A DNA stretch of 64,000 nucleotides from CBDANO01 sp965197665 (GCA_965197665.1 CBDANO010000005.1:930001-994000), one strand, 5' to 3'. Counted from the stretch's first letter, positions 25,431-35,502 are shown. Notes: generated from the sequence alone by a model not told the origin. Program-made: numbers and translations.

Positions 25431-26609
25431 CTAGAGCAGGGCCAGGTTGTTCCGGTGCACTACCTCTTGGCCGTAGTCGTAGCCCAAGGCTCCCTGGATT
25501 TGCTCGGACCGGACTCCTCGGATTCGGGAAATTGCTTCCGCCCCGTAGTTGGCCATGCCGCAAGCTATCTTCCCGCCTTCCTGGTCCAATATATAAACAA
25601 TATCACCCCGGCGGAACTCGCCTTTCACGCCGGTTATACCGGCGGGCAGCAGGCTTCGATTGTGGTCTCGCAGCGCCGCGGCAGCGCCGCTATCGACAAC
25701 CACTTCGCCTTTATGGGATACACCGCTTACCATCCACCTCTTTCGAGCCTCCAGTTTCTCGGCGCCGGGCCGGAAGAGAGTGCCGATAGACTCGCCCCGA
25801 GTCGCCCGCAGCACAGCGTCGGGGGCTAGGCCGTGGCACATTACCATGCCTATTCCGGAAGTAGTCACCAAGTGGGCCGCTTCCAGCTTGGTGGCCATGC
25901 CGCCCCGGGCCCAAGGTTTGCGGTTTTTCCCGGCCACCGACGCCACCTCGCCGTCCACGCGATTGACGGTAGGAATCAAACGTGCGGTCGGGTCAACCCG
26001 GGGGTCAGCTGTATACAAACCGTCGATATCGGTCAATACGACCAGCAGGTCGGCGTCGACCAAGTTGGCCACCAAGGCGGAGAGCCGGTCGTTGTCTCCG
26101 AACACCTCCCCTATCTCGTCCACAGCCACGACATCGTTCTCGTTGAGAATGGGCACCACTCCAAACTCCAGGAGGCTTTGCAGAGTGTTGCGAACGTTCA
26201 GATAAGCTTGGCGGTTGGACAAGGCGTCTATGGTGAGCAAAGTCTGAGCAACCTTGAAACCATGGGAAGCGAACATCTCCTGGTAAGTGTGCATCAGGCG
26301 GCTTTGGCCCACGGCCGCCATCACCTGCCGGCTGGGGATGTCTCGCTCTGAAAGGTCAACACCTGACCCCAAGGCTTCGCGGCCTGCCGAGATAGCGCCG
26401 GAACTCACCAGGAGCGGCTCGGCGCCCGACGCCGCGAGTTGGCACACTTGACGCGCCAAGTCGGCCATCACTTCCAAGTTCAAGGCTTGGTGCTCCGGCG
26501 GCTTGGTCAAGATGCTGGTGCCCGCTTTGATTACTATTCGGCGGCGGGCGTTCCCCGGCAGGTCTTTTTCTACTGCGGGACCGGCGTCGGGGCGGGCGGC
26601 GCTGGGCAT
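25431..26609 (-). CDS. proB: Glutamate 5-kinase with PUA domain
   Basis: A 392-residue enzyme that phosphorylates glutamate, the first step of proline synthesis. The N-terminal amino-acid-kinase domain shows RIVIKAGTSILT near 24, LVSSGAISAG near 64, NENDVVAVDEI near 152 and DIDGLYTADPR near 187. From about residue 285 a PUA domain follows (GEVVVDSGAAAALRDHNRSLLPAGI...RGDIVYILD), the usual C-terminal extension of bacterial ProB. The first 22 residues are an unusual Ala/Pro-rich leader, so a later start is possible, but AAAGGA precedes ATG 26609. First gene of the proB-proA-orf operon. Confidence 0.95.
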   Translation of the reverse strand: MPSAARPDAGPAVEKDLPGNARRRIVIKAGTSILTKPPEHQALNLEVMADLARQVCQLAASGAEPLLVSSGAISAGREALGSGVDLSERDIPSRQVMAAVGQSRLMHTYQEMFASHGFKVAQTLLTIDALSNRQAYLNVRNTLQSLLEFGVVPILNENDVVAVDEIGEVFGDNDRLSALVANLVDADLLVVLTDIDGLYTADPRVDPTARLIPTVNRVDGEVASVAGKNRKPWARGGMATKLEAAHLVTTSGIGMVMCHGLAPDAVLRATRGESIGTLFRPGAEKLEARKRWMVSGVSHKGEVVVDSGAAAALRDHNRSLLPAGITGVKGEFRRGDIVYILDQEGGKIACGMANYGAEAISRIRGVRSEQIQGALGYDYGQEVVHRNNLALL

Positions 26610-27007
26610 GGGCGAGTCCTTTCCCAGGTGGACCGGGGCGGAGAGACGGCCCTCTCAATTAGCCGAACATTATAACACGGGACTTGGCCCAACCTACCTG
26701 ACGCTCGCGGGAGTGACGGGCAATGGCGCCTTGACCCGCCGGGAATCCGGGGTGGGGTGACTGGAGCGGCGCTCCGTGACTTCTTTCGAGGGGACCGTAA
26801 AGTACCACTACCTCTGGGGCTTTCGATCTTCACCCCGTCGTCCGCCACCGCTTGCGCGGTCGGCAGCCGACTTATAAAATGGTTGCGACGGGGCCGGTTA
26901 TTGAACCGGACCCCTTTAGGCGTGTATGCAAAAAGGCGCCGCCATGAGGTGGACGCGCCCCGCCTCCAGTCTATCAATACAACAGTTAGGGGAAGAATAG
27001 CCGGCCC
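26610..27007. other. Divergent intergenic region between proB and mfd
   Basis: These 398 bases separate proB (minus) from mfd (plus). A short hairpin, CCGGTTATTGAACCGG at 26893-26908, and an AT-rich stretch at 26870-26880 are visible. I see no gene and no confident promoter. Open frames here overlap one another on both strands and start inside proB. Confidence 0.4.
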
Positions 27008-30000
27008 ATGTCTCTGAGCGGAGTTCTATCTTCTATCCGCAACCACCCGGAATACCGCCGGCACTTGGACCAAGTCGCCGGTTCGCCGGAGCCGCCCCAG
27101 GCCGCTATCCGGCAAGGAGGGCGTCCGGCATACATCGCCGCGTTATGGCTTCAACAGCAGGAGCCTTTGCTGGTGATCACTCCTCGGCCCGAGGACGCCC
27201 GCCGGCTCCACGACCAACTCCTGACCTATCTGGGAGAAACCGTGCCCGTCCATCTGCTTCCCGAGCCGGAAGTGCTGCCCTTCGAGCGGCTGGTGGTAGA
27301 CGCCCAGACCAGCAACCAGCGGTTGGTCGCCTTGGCGGCGCTGGCCCGCTCCGGCTACTCTCATCGGGGACCGCCCGTGCCGCCGCCCTTAATCGTCACT
27401 TCCGTGGGCGCCGCGCTTTACAAGACCCTTCCTGTCGAGTTGATGGCCGGGTTGCCTAGTGAGAATGGCCAAGCAGCTGATTTTCGGGTGGCGGTGGGAT
27501 CGAGAGTCCGGCTCACCGAGCTCTTTGGCCGATGGGTGAAACTTGGCTACCGCAACCAGCCTCTGGTGGAAGCTCCCGGCAGTTTCAGCCACCGGGGCGG
27601 CATCATCGACGTATACCCGCCTCACTCCGATCTACCCTACCGAGTAGAGTTGTGGGACGACGAGGTGGAGACCATCCGCCTTTTCGACCCCTACACTCAG
27701 CGTTCGGTCCACAACGTACAAGAGTTCAGCCTCATTCCGGCCCGGGAGCAACTCCCCGAGATGGTCAACCGCGCCGACGTAGAACAGGCCCTCGACGGTA
27801 TCGACTTTACCGGTTGCTCCGCCGAAGTTACGGAGCGTATGGAAGACGAGATGCTGAACCTATTCTCCGCTCCCAACAGTGAAGTGCTGTCTCTTTACAA
27901 CGGGTTGCTGAACCGGACGTGTCTATTGGAGTACCTACCATCGAGGGGCCGGGTGGTGTTGGAGCGGGCAAGCCAAATCGAGGGAGAAGCCCAAGAATTG
28001 GGTGAGCGGTTCGACCGGATGCGGGCCGCCAGGGAAGAACGGGGCGAGTTACCCCGTGGGTTTCCTTCCCCGTACATCGAGTGGGAGCGCTTCGCCAACC
28101 GATTGGAGCAAACACAGCGGCTGCTGCTTCAAAGCTGGCTAAGCGCGGAGGACGATCTTATATTCCAGCCTTCGGTCCCCTATTACGGGAGACTGGAGCA
28201 ATTGGCCGGGGACGCGGGCCGGTACCAGCGGGAGGGCAAAGCCGTCGTAGCCGTGACTCAGCACGCCCGCCGGCTTGCCGAGATCCTGGAAGAAGCGGGC
28301 GTGAACGTGGCGCTGTGCGAGTCACTGGAGCAAGCGCCCCGTCCCGGCTTGGTCTACGTCGTGCCGGGATCGTTGCGGGAGGGCTGGGCGGCGGGTCATC
28401 CACAGGCTCTTTTATCTGCCGAATTTCCTCCGTCGTCCACTGGTGAAGGCGAGTCGGAGACAGTGTACCCGCTGCTGCTTCTAACCGACGCCGAGCTTTT
28501 CGGAACGGTCAAGGAGCGGCGCTACCGGCGCAGAAGCAGGGCGGAGCACGGTCCCGAGGTGGTCCTGGCCGACTTGGTCCCCGGTAGTTTCGTGGTCCAC
28601 GTGGACCACGGGGTGGCCCGGTTCGCCGGCACTACCAAGATCGGCGAAGACGGCGAGGAACAAGAGTACCTGGTGCTGGAGTATGCCCAGGAGGACAAGC
28701 TTTACGTACCCACCGACCACCTGGACCGGGTAACGGCCTACGTGGGCGCCCTGGACCGGCCGCCTACCCTCACCCGTCTTAGCGCCCTCGACTGGGCTAG
28801 GGTAAAAGAGAGGGTCAAAGGCGCTACCAAAGAGTTGGCCCAAGACTTGGTGAAGCTCCATGCCGCCCGGCAAACGGCCCAGGGGCATGAATGCGGCCCG
28901 GATACGACTTGGCAACAGGAGTTGGAAGACTCGTTCCCCTACGAGGAGACGTCCGACCAAGCCAATGCTATTGACGAAGTCAAGGTCGACATGGAGCAGT
29001 CCAAGCCCATGGACCGGCTCATCTGCGGGGACGTGGGCTACGGCAAGACGGAGGTGGCCCTGCGGGCATCCTTCAAGTCGGTCAACGACGGGATGCAGGT
29101 GGGCCTCTTGGTGCCCACCACCGTACTAGCCCAGCAACACTACGCTACCTTCAGCGAGCGCCTCAGCCCCTTCCCGGTCCGGGTCGAAGTGCTCAGCAGG
29201 TTTCGCACGCCCAAAGAGCAGCAAGAGGTCATCGAGGGGTTGAAAGACGGGTCCGTCGACATCGTCATAGGCACTCACCGGCTGTTGCAAAAGGACGTGC
29301 AGTTCAAGTCTCTGGGGCTGGCCGTGGTGGACGAGGAACAGCGCTTCGGCGTCGCTCACAAGGAGCAACTCAAGAAGCTCCGGCGGGAAGTGGACGTCCT
29401 TACCCTCAGCGCCACGCCGATCCCCCGCACTTTGCACCTGTCGCTCTCCGGCATCCGCGACTTGAGTACCATGGATACTCCGCCCGAGGCGCGGCTGCCG
29501 ATAAAAACCTTCGTATCCGAATACAGCGAAGAGGTCATCAAGGAAGCCATCTTGCGGGAATTGGAGCGCAACGGCCAGGTATTCTTCCTCCATAACCGGG
29601 TGAAAACTATCCGGCAGACGGCGGACCAACTGTCTAATCTGGTGCCTCAAGCCCGGGTCATGGTGGCCCACGGTCAGATGGCAGAGACGCAACTGGAAGA
29701 CGTGATGGTGGCTTTTGCGAATGGTGAGGCCGACGTGCTGGTCTGCACCACTATCATCGAGTCGGGGCTAGACATGCCCAACGTAAACACGTTGATCGTT
29801 GACCGCAGCGACCGCTTTGGGCTGGCCCAGCTTTATCAACTCCGGGGCCGGGTGGGCCGGGGAGACCACCGGGCCTACGCCTACTTATTGATTCCTCGAG
29901 GCCGCCGCATCACCGGGGCGGCGGAGCAAAGAATCCAAGCGATCCTGGAAGCCGCCGATTTGGGGTCCGGTTTTCGAATTGCGATGCGGGACCTGGAAAT

Positions 30001-30601
30001 CCGGGGCGCGGGCAACCTGCTGGGCGCCGCCCAAAGCGGCCACATTCAGGAGGTGGGGTTGGACCTCTACAGCCAAATGCTCCGGGAAGCGGTCCGCGAG
30101 CTCAACCAACAGTCAGGCAAGGAGGACCCGTACCCGGAACCGGAGGCCGAAATGCCCCGAATGGACCTGCCGTTGCAGGCCCGTATTCCCGAGGACTATG
30201 TCTCCCATCTGCCCACCCGCCTTGCCGTCTACCAGCGATTGGCCCGAATCGTTCAACGGAAGGAAATCCCCGAGCTCCGCGAGGAGTTGCGGGACCGGTT
30301 CGGCCCGCCCCCCGAGGAGGTGGAGAACCTGCTCCTCATTTCCGACCTCCGGGCCTTGGCCGGCGCCGCCAGAGTCGAGTCCGTCCACAATGACGGGGAA
30401 TCAATCGTTATGACGTTGCGCTCCCCGGTAGGAGGCGCCAGGGCGCCGCTGCAGCAGGCATTGGGGCCGTCGGCCAACGTGGGCAACCGGCAAATCCATC
30501 TGCCGCTGCGGAAGCTGGGAGAAGAATGGGCATCTCGTCTCGCCAAAGTCCTGGAACGACTCCTTGTTTTCCAAAGGAGAGTGAGCGCTTTGGCCGGGTA
30601 A
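27008..30601 (+). CDS. mfd: Transcription-repair coupling factor Mfd
   Basis: The 1197-residue product has the full Mfd layout. A UvrB-homology region occupies about 1-350 (ITPRPEDARRLHDQLLTYL, APGSFSHRGGIIDVYP). The RNA-polymerase-interacting domain near 530-590 contains DLVPGSFVVHVDHGVARFAG and EYAQEDKLYVPTDHLDRV. RecG-like helicase domains follow, with Walker A GDVGYGKTE near 674, DEEQRFGV near 777, ESGLDMPNVNTLIVDRSDRFG near 917, and the C-terminal D7 domain. It removes RNA polymerase stalled at lesions and recruits UvrA. ATG 27008 follows GGGGAAGAATAG. Confidence 0.96.
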   Translation: MSLSGVLSSIRNHPEYRRHLDQVAGSPEPPQAAIRQGGRPAYIAALWLQQQEPLLVITPRPEDARRLHDQLLTYLGETVPVHLLPEPEVLPFERLVVDAQTSNQRLVALAALARSGYSHRGPPVPPPLIVTSVGAALYKTLPVELMAGLPSENGQAADFRVAVGSRVRLTELFGRWVKLGYRNQPLVEAPGSFSHRGGIIDVYPPHSDLPYRVELWDDEVETIRLFDPYTQRSVHNVQEFSLIPAREQLPEMVNRADVEQALDGIDFTGCSAEVTERMEDEMLNLFSAPNSEVLSLYNGLLNRTCLLEYLPSRGRVVLERASQIEGEAQELGERFDRMRAAREERGELPRGFPSPYIEWERFANRLEQTQRLLLQSWLSAEDDLIFQPSVPYYGRLEQLAGDAGRYQREGKAVVAVTQHARRLAEILEEAGVNVALCESLEQAPRPGLVYVVPGSLREGWAAGHPQALLSAEFPPSSTGEGESETVYPLLLLTDAELFGTVKERRYRRRSRAEHGPEVVLADLVPGSFVVHVDHGVARFAGTTKIGEDGEEQEYLVLEYAQEDKLYVPTDHLDRVTAYVGALDRPPTLTRLSALDWARVKERVKGATKELAQDLVKLHAARQTAQGHECGPDTTWQQELEDSFPYEETSDQANAIDEVKVDMEQSKPMDRLICGDVGYGKTEVALRASFKSVNDGMQVGLLVPTTVLAQQHYATFSERLSPFPVRVEVLSRFRTPKEQQEVIEGLKDGSVDIVIGTHRLLQKDVQFKSLGLAVVDEEQRFGVAHKEQLKKLRREVDVLTLSATPIPRTLHLSLSGIRDLSTMDTPPEARLPIKTFVSEYSEEVIKEAILRELERNGQVFFLHNRVKTIRQTADQLSNLVPQARVMVAHGQMAETQLEDVMVAFANGEADVLVCTTIIESGLDMPNVNTLIVDRSDRFGLAQLYQLRGRVGRGDHRAYAYLLIPRGRRITGAAEQRIQAILEAADLGSGFRIAMRDLEIRGAGNLLGAAQSGHIQEVGLDLYSQMLREAVRELNQQSGKEDPYPEPEAEMPRMDLPLQARIPEDYVSHLPTRLAVYQRLARIVQRKEIPELREELRDRFGPPPEEVENLLLISDLRALAGAARVESVHNDGESIVMTLRSPVGGARAPLQQALGPSANVGNRQIHLPLRKLGEEWASRLAKVLERLLVFQRRVSALAG

Positions 30602-30769
30602 ACCGCCGGCAATAAACCTGACGTATAAGTTTTCATCGGGTCGGGGCTAGGACCGCCAATGCAACGACGCCGTAGTTCGATACAGCCAGTCTCAGACTAG
30701 AGAGGCGGCGGGTGATTGGGCTGGTAGTTGGCCGGTATCTCGAAAATACTTTTAGGGACGAAAGACCGC

Positions 30770-31495
30770 ATGATGCAAACATCAACAGAAACGGACCAAG
30801 TTCCGGCTGCAACTCCGGAAACCCAGGCCCCGCCACCTCGGCAGGGTCGCCGGCTGCGCTACCCCGCTGCGGTTGTGATTGCCTTAGCCGCGGCGGCCCT
30901 TATTCTAGCCGCTTGCGGCGGCGCGGGGGATTCCAATGGCCGGCCCCCTTCCAACGCTTCACCCGCGTCGACCCCCACCGGAGGGGGATTGGATGAAGAA
31001 GGGGATGAGATGCCGTCGGTCGCCTCCGGCAGTGAATCGGAGGCTATGGCCGAAGACCTAGCGCCGAACTTTACTTTTACGCTGTTCCAAGGCGAAGACG
31101 AGTTGGGAGGCGAAGAACTGGACCTGGACCGGCTGCGGGGGAAACCGGTAGTCCTCAACTTCTGGGCCGGCCTGTGTCCACCCTGCCGGGCCGAGATGCC
31201 GGACCTTCAGGAGTTCTACGAGGTTTTTGGTGACCGGGTAATCCTGTTGGGCATCGACCTGGGGCAGTTCACCGGCTTGGGAAACCGGCAAGACGCTCAA
31301 AAACTTTTGAATGACCTGGAGGTGACTTACCCCGCCGGCTACGCTACAGACGCGGGCATAGTGCGTGACTACTCGGTCCTAGGAATGCCCACCACCGTGT
31401 TCATCGACGCTGACGGGGAGGTGTTCAAGTCGTGGACCGGGGCGCTGAACCGCGAGGTGCTGGAAGAACAAACCAACTCCCTGTTGGGCCAATAA
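30770..31495 (+). CDS. TlpA/ResA-like thioredoxin-fold lipoprotein
   Basis: A 241-residue protein. After a Pro/Gln-rich cytoplasmic leader the hydrophobic segment YPAAVVIALAAAALILAAC (about residues 31-49) ends in a lipobox Cys, so it should be an anchored lipoprotein. A Gly/Ser/Pro-rich linker follows. The thioredoxin domain starts near residue 100, with the redox motif in NFWAGLCPPCRAEMPDL and the cis-Pro in GMPTTVFIDADG. It probably reduces disulfides outside the membrane, as in cytochrome c maturation. I use ATG 30770; a TTG at 30728 would add 14 residues. It may be co-transcribed with mfd. Confidence 0.8.
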   Translation: MMQTSTETDQVPAATPETQAPPPRQGRRLRYPAAVVIALAAAALILAACGGAGDSNGRPPSNASPASTPTGGGLDEEGDEMPSVASGSESEAMAEDLAPNFTFTLFQGEDELGGEELDLDRLRGKPVVLNFWAGLCPPCRAEMPDLQEFYEVFGDRVILLGIDLGQFTGLGNRQDAQKLLNDLEVTYPAGYATDAGIVRDYSVLGMPTTVFIDADGEVFKSWTGALNREVLEEQTNSLLGQ

Positions 31496-31501
31496 ACCTT
31501 C

Positions 31502-31529
31502 TTGACCCTCAAGCGGGCGGGAATATAAT
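31502..31529 (+). promoter_or_regulatory. Promoter for the class III aminotransferase gene
   Basis: TTGACC (31502-31507) and perfect TATAAT (31524-31529) are 16 bases apart, about 110 bases upstream of the ATG at 31646. Confidence 0.55.
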
Positions 31530-31645
31530 AGGCATTATCCTAATGGCGTAGGGTTTTCCCAAGGCCTCCCGGCGATTCAGGACGCAACCGGCGGCGGCCC
31601 CAGTTCGTTCCTTTAGATTTTGTCCCATTTGATAAGGAGGTAGAT

Positions 31646-32986
31646 ATGTCTACCGTAGATGAGCGCTATAGAGAAAAGTTCGCTAAGTCTATCGACTGGT
31701 ACGAGAGGGGTGAGACGGCGTTTGCCGGAGGGGTTACCCACCAGTCCCGGTTTACCTCACCCTTTCCCACGTATTACGAACGCGCCGAGGGGCCGTTCAA
31801 ATATGACGTTGACGGCAACGAGATTATCGACTACGTGATGGGCAACGGGAGCTTGCTGCTAGGCCATAGCCCGCCCGCGGTGGTGGATGCGGTCAGGGCG
31901 CAAATCGACCGGGGAACGCACCTAGGGGGTGCAACGACCTGGGAGGTCGAGTACGCCGAGACGGTCAAGAAGCTCATGCCTAAGCTGGAACGGGTCAGGT
32001 TCACCTCCTCCGGCACCGAGTCTACCCTGTTGGCGATGAGGCTCGCCCGGGCCTACACCGGCAAGGACAAGATAGTGAAGTTTCACGAGCACTTCCACGG
32101 GTGGCACGACTACGTAGTCATAGGCGCCGGGCAGTCGGTCGGCGGGGTACCCCAAGGCGTCAAAGACTCGATCATCGTCGCTGCCGCAGACGTAAGGGAA
32201 GTGGACCGTATCCTAGAGCAAGACGACGACGTGGCGGGGGTGATCGTGGAGTGCAATGGGGCCCACTTCGGCACCTTTCCTCTACAGAACCCGAAGTTCC
32301 TCCGAGACCTTCAAGAGGTGTGCCGCAAGCACAAGGTGGTCTTCATCATGGATGAGGTCATCACCGGCTTTCGCTTGTCCAGCGGAGGCGCCCAGGAACG
32401 GTGGGACTTGGACCCCGACTTGACCGCCATGGCCAAGATCATGGCCGGCGGCCAGCCGGGCGCGGCCGTGGGCGGCAAGGCCGAGATCATGGAGACCATG
32501 GCCTTCAAGGAGGACGAAGAGTGGAACACCCAAAAGCGCGTGGCCCAAGGCGGCACCTATAACGCCCAACCTATTGCCGCCGCCGCTGGCATGGCTCAGT
32601 TGAACGCGATAGCCAACGAGCCGGTAGTGGAAAAGGCGGACCGGGCGGCCAAGAGGCTCAAGGACGGCATCAACGAAGCTTTCATTAAGAACGAGGTCAC
32701 AGGCCATTCCCACGGCATTTCCTCCCTAGTCCAAGTGAACCTGGGCTATGAGTGCGATTGCGACCGCGCCCTGTGCACCATGCCTTATGAGGAGATATAC
32801 CGGAGTATGCCCTTCGAGAAGACCAGGGCCATTCGCCGGGCTGTCTTGGTGAACGGTTCCGACGCTATGGACTGGAACGGCCTCTGCTACGTGGTTTCCT
32901 CGGTCCATGATGACGAGGTGGTTGACCGCACCATCGAGGGTTTCAACCAAGCGCTCCAGGACCTGCGCGCCGATGGAGTCGTATAG
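31646..32986 (+). CDS. Class III aminotransferase, glutamate-1-semialdehyde aminomutase-like
   Basis: The 446-residue PLP enzyme resembles HemL-type proteins. GHSPPAVVDAVRAQI near 71, RFTSSGTESTLLAMRLARAYTG near 115, FHEHFHGWHDY near 147, VFIMDEVITGFR near 231 with the PLP-ring Asp, and AKIMAGGQPGAAVGG near 265 with the Schiff-base Lys are visible. True HemL has GGGLPVGA after the Lys; the different MAGGQPGAA sequence and isolation from other haem genes make a general amino-acid or amine transaminase or mutase equally likely. AAGGAGGT precedes the ATG. Confidence 0.85.
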   Translation: MSTVDERYREKFAKSIDWYERGETAFAGGVTHQSRFTSPFPTYYERAEGPFKYDVDGNEIIDYVMGNGSLLLGHSPPAVVDAVRAQIDRGTHLGGATTWEVEYAETVKKLMPKLERVRFTSSGTESTLLAMRLARAYTGKDKIVKFHEHFHGWHDYVVIGAGQSVGGVPQGVKDSIIVAAADVREVDRILEQDDDVAGVIVECNGAHFGTFPLQNPKFLRDLQEVCRKHKVVFIMDEVITGFRLSSGGAQERWDLDPDLTAMAKIMAGGQPGAAVGGKAEIMETMAFKEDEEWNTQKRVAQGGTYNAQPIAAAAGMAQLNAIANEPVVEKADRAAKRLKDGINEAFIKNEVTGHSHGISSLVQVNLGYECDCDRALCTMPYEEIYRSMPFEKTRAIRRAVLVNGSDAMDWNGLCYVVSSVHDDEVVDRTIEGFNQALQDLRADGVV

Positions 32987-33080
32987 ACCCTGTGGAAGCC
33001 TGCCCGACTTCAGGCCGCCGAGCCCAGCGCCACGGCGGACCGCTGGGCGCCGGGCGGGTTCATAGCCAACAGCAATGCGT

Positions 33081-33155
33081 CGGGGTGTGGCCCAGTGGAA
33101 GGGCGCCACGTTCGGGACGTGGAGGTCGGTGGTTCGAATCCACTCACCCCGACCA
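33081..33155 (+). tRNA. tRNA-Pro (anticodon CGG)
   Basis: A complete cloverleaf is present. The acceptor arms CGGGGTG (33081-33087) and CACCCCG (33145-33151) pair, followed by discriminator A and an encoded CCA. The D arm is GCCC-AGTGGAA-GGGC. The anticodon arm CCACG-TTCGGGA-CGTGG gives anticodon CGG with G37, as in bacterial tRNA-Pro. The T arm includes GGTTCGAATCC. It reads CCG codons, frequent in this G+C-rich sequence. Confidence 0.95.
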
Positions 33156-33179
33156 ATTTAGGACGCATTTAAGGATGAA

Positions 33180-34027
33180 GTGGCAAATCCAAGAGTGATT
33201 TACCAGGCCAAGCCCGGCAGCCCCATCGACGTCGACCGGAAACTCTACGACCGCTTGGCCCACCAGATCGACCAACGTACTCTGGTGGACCAATTCATCG
33301 TGCCGGTCCGCTCCGGCAGGGCTTGGGCCGTCAGCGCCGGTCAGCTATGCCGGATCGTGGTAGTAGAGGGTCCTCAGGTGGCTGATTTCAACGCTTGGAA
33401 CCTCCACAACGCCCGCGAGCGTTTCTGGGCGGGCCGCACCAAGCAGCTCCACCGGGCCCACGTAGCTACTTACGACCGGCTGTGGTCTTGCTTGCCTTAC
33501 CTGCGCCCAATGCTGACCGTCACCCGCGAGACGGTCCAGTACGGCTTCGACGAGGACGGCGGCGGGTGTCACGACTTGCTTGGGACCAGGTGCGACCCCT
33601 ACGTAACCAAGCTGCTCAACGGGGAAGACTTCGACTACAGTTGCCACTCTAATTTGACCAGGGCCATTGCCCCTTATCGCCTCACGGAGGCCGACGTTCA
33701 CGACGTGCTGAACATTTTCCAGCTAACCGGCTTGACCTCGGAGCACCAGTACTTCGTGAAGCCCTCCCCGGCAAAGAAGGGCGACTTTTTCGAGTTCCTC
33801 GCCGAAATTGACCTCTTGTGCGCCATCTCAGCCTGTCCCCAGGGTGACCTCTCCGTCGCCGCTTGGGGTCCCGACGCCGCTAGCCGGAGTCCACTTGCCA
33901 CCCCCTTGGCGTGGAGGTGTACCAACCGGCACCGGAACTGTTGGAGGGCTGGGCGCCCCCCGAACCTGTGAGCTATGCGGGTGCCCACGGCCTCCGGCCC
34001 CCCGACCATGAAACGGCGGCGTCCTAG
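33180..34027 (+). pseudogene. DUF1989 (urea-carboxylase-associated family) protein with a C-terminal frameshift
   Basis: From GTG 33180 the frame reads a DUF1989 protein (VEGPQVADFNAWN near 61, GGGCHDLLGTRCDPY near 125, CPQGDLSVAAWGPDA near 223). After about residue 233 this frame turns to non-family sequence and stops at 33971. In the frame shifted by one base, the expected family ending TCHPLGVEVYQP appears at about 33893-33930 and stays open to TAG 34025-34027. One base is missing, or two are extra, between about 33870 and 33893. Family members occur with urea amidolyase genes, but their activity is unproven. Whether this is a dead gene or a sequencing error cannot be decided here. Confidence 0.75.
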
Positions 34028-34047
34028 CCCCAGCCCACGTTCCCGAT

Positions 34048-35502
34048 TCACAAGCCCAACTCATCGAGAAGGGGAGGCCACTTGTCCCGCCAAGGCCTTG
34101 CCGACTCGAAGGCCGCCGACGCCCTCAACACCAAGGGGTCGTCCAAGTGCCGCCCAATGATTTGCAGTCCCACCGGGAGGCCGTCCTCGGTCCAACCGGC
34201 TGGAATAGACGCCGCGGGCTGGCCCGTCATGTTGAAGGGAAAAGTAAACGAAAGCCAATGGAACTGGTCGACCATCCGGCCTTCTATCCTTTCCGGACCC
34301 TGCATATAGACCGGAAAAGGCGGGCAACCGAGGGTCGGCGTCAGCAACAGGTCGTACTCGCGCATGAACTTCCACATCTTGTTGACCACGCCTTTCCGCG
34401 CTATGACCGCGCCGGTCAGTTCCTCTGCCGTCCAAGGCCGTTGAAGAAAGTCGACCAAGTGCGGCGTCATCCGGCCTGGGTGCCGGCCAACCAACTCTCG
34501 CATGCCCCGTAGGTCCGTCTCCAAGGCCACCAGTCCCCAGAAGACCCCTGAGATGTCCTCCCAGCCAGGATGGGCCTCCTCCACCACGCAGCCCAGTTGG
34601 CCCTCGAAGACCGCCACGGCTTCGCCGACCACCCGGCGCACCTCGGCATCGACCGCAGCGTACCCCCAGTCCGGGCTGTAGGCCACCTTCAGCCCTTGAA
34701 GGCCACCTTCCAGGCATTCGACCCAATCGAAGTCCGCTCCGGGCAGCGAATGCCGGTCCCGATCGTCGGGTCCGGCAATGACCGAGAGCATGAGGGCGCT
34801 GTCGGCCACGGTCCGGCTCATCGGACCGATGTGCTCCAATCCTTCCCAGCTGGAGATGCCCGGGTACCGCTCGTCCCGGGCGCCCGGATACAAGGGCACC
34901 CGGCCCATGGAGGCTTTGATTCCGTAGAGGCCGCTATGGGCCGACGGGATGCGTATGGAGCCGCCCCCGTCGCTGCCGATAGCAAAGGGTCCCATGCCGC
35001 TGGCCACGGCCGCGCCCGAACCCGCGCTGGAGCCGCCGGGGGTTAGTCCGGTATTCCACGGGTTGCGGGTAGTCTCGAACACCGGATTATGCCCGACGGC
35101 GCTGTACCCGAACTCGGGCACATTCGTCTTGCCCAGGATGATTGCTCCCGCATTCTTCAGCCGCTCGACCACGATATCGTCCTCTTCCGGGACGAAATCC
35201 TCATACGCCACCGAGCCGGACACGGTGCGTATCCCTTGAGTGGCTACCAAGTCCTTTATTCCTACTGGGACTCCGGCCAACGGCCCCACTTCGTGACCGG
35301 CCATCAACTCCCGCTCCAGCCTCTTGGCGGTTTGTACGGCCAAGTCCGGAGTCGGCGTACAGAAAGCGTGCAAAATGGGTTCCAACTTGTCCATGCGGGA
35401 AAGCTCTGCCTCGATGACCTCAACCGGTGAGAGTTCTTTGGCGCGAATTTTGCCCGCCAAGGTAACCGCGTCCATGCGGCAGATGTCATTGCCGGTAGTC
35501 AT
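34048..35502 (-). CDS. Amidase-signature family amidase
   Basis: A 484-residue hydrolase with the Lys-cisSer-Ser triad of the amidase signature: Lys in VGIKDLVATQG near residue 81, the cis-Ser in SDGGGSIRIP near 178, and the nucleophile region GGSSAGSGAAVASG near 157. Such enzymes hydrolyse carboxylic amides; GatA is a relative, but no gatB or gatC is nearby and the context is catabolic. AAGGAGG precedes ATG 35502. It converges with the frameshifted DUF1989 gene, stop to stop 20 bases apart. It is clearly more distant from the other two amidases than they are from each other. Confidence 0.88.
   Translation of the reverse strand: MTTGNDICRMDAVTLAGKIRAKELSPVEVIEAELSRMDKLEPILHAFCTPTPDLAVQTAKRLERELMAGHEVGPLAGVPVGIKDLVATQGIRTVSGSVAYEDFVPEEDDIVVERLKNAGAIILGKTNVPEFGYSAVGHNPVFETTRNPWNTGLTPGGSSAGSGAAVASGMGPFAIGSDGGGSIRIPSAHSGLYGIKASMGRVPLYPGARDERYPGISSWEGLEHIGPMSRTVADSALMLSVIAGPDDRDRHSLPGADFDWVECLEGGLQGLKVAYSPDWGYAAVDAEVRRVVGEAVAVFEGQLGCVVEEAHPGWEDISGVFWGLVALETDLRGMRELVGRHPGRMTPHLVDFLQRPWTAEELTGAVIARKGVVNKMWKFMREYDLLLTPTLGCPPFPVYMQGPERIEGRMVDQFHWLSFTFPFNMTGQPAASIPAGWTEDGLPVGLQIIGRHLDDPLVLRASAAFESARPWRDKWPPLLDELGL

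Noticed and set aside
32992..33198. 68-codon open frame on the plus strand
   Set aside because: It runs across the tRNA-Pro gene and has no family features.
33180..34027. Programmed frameshifting in the DUF1989 gene
   Set aside because: No slippery heptamer or stimulating structure is evident around 33870-33893; mutation or sequencing error is simpler.
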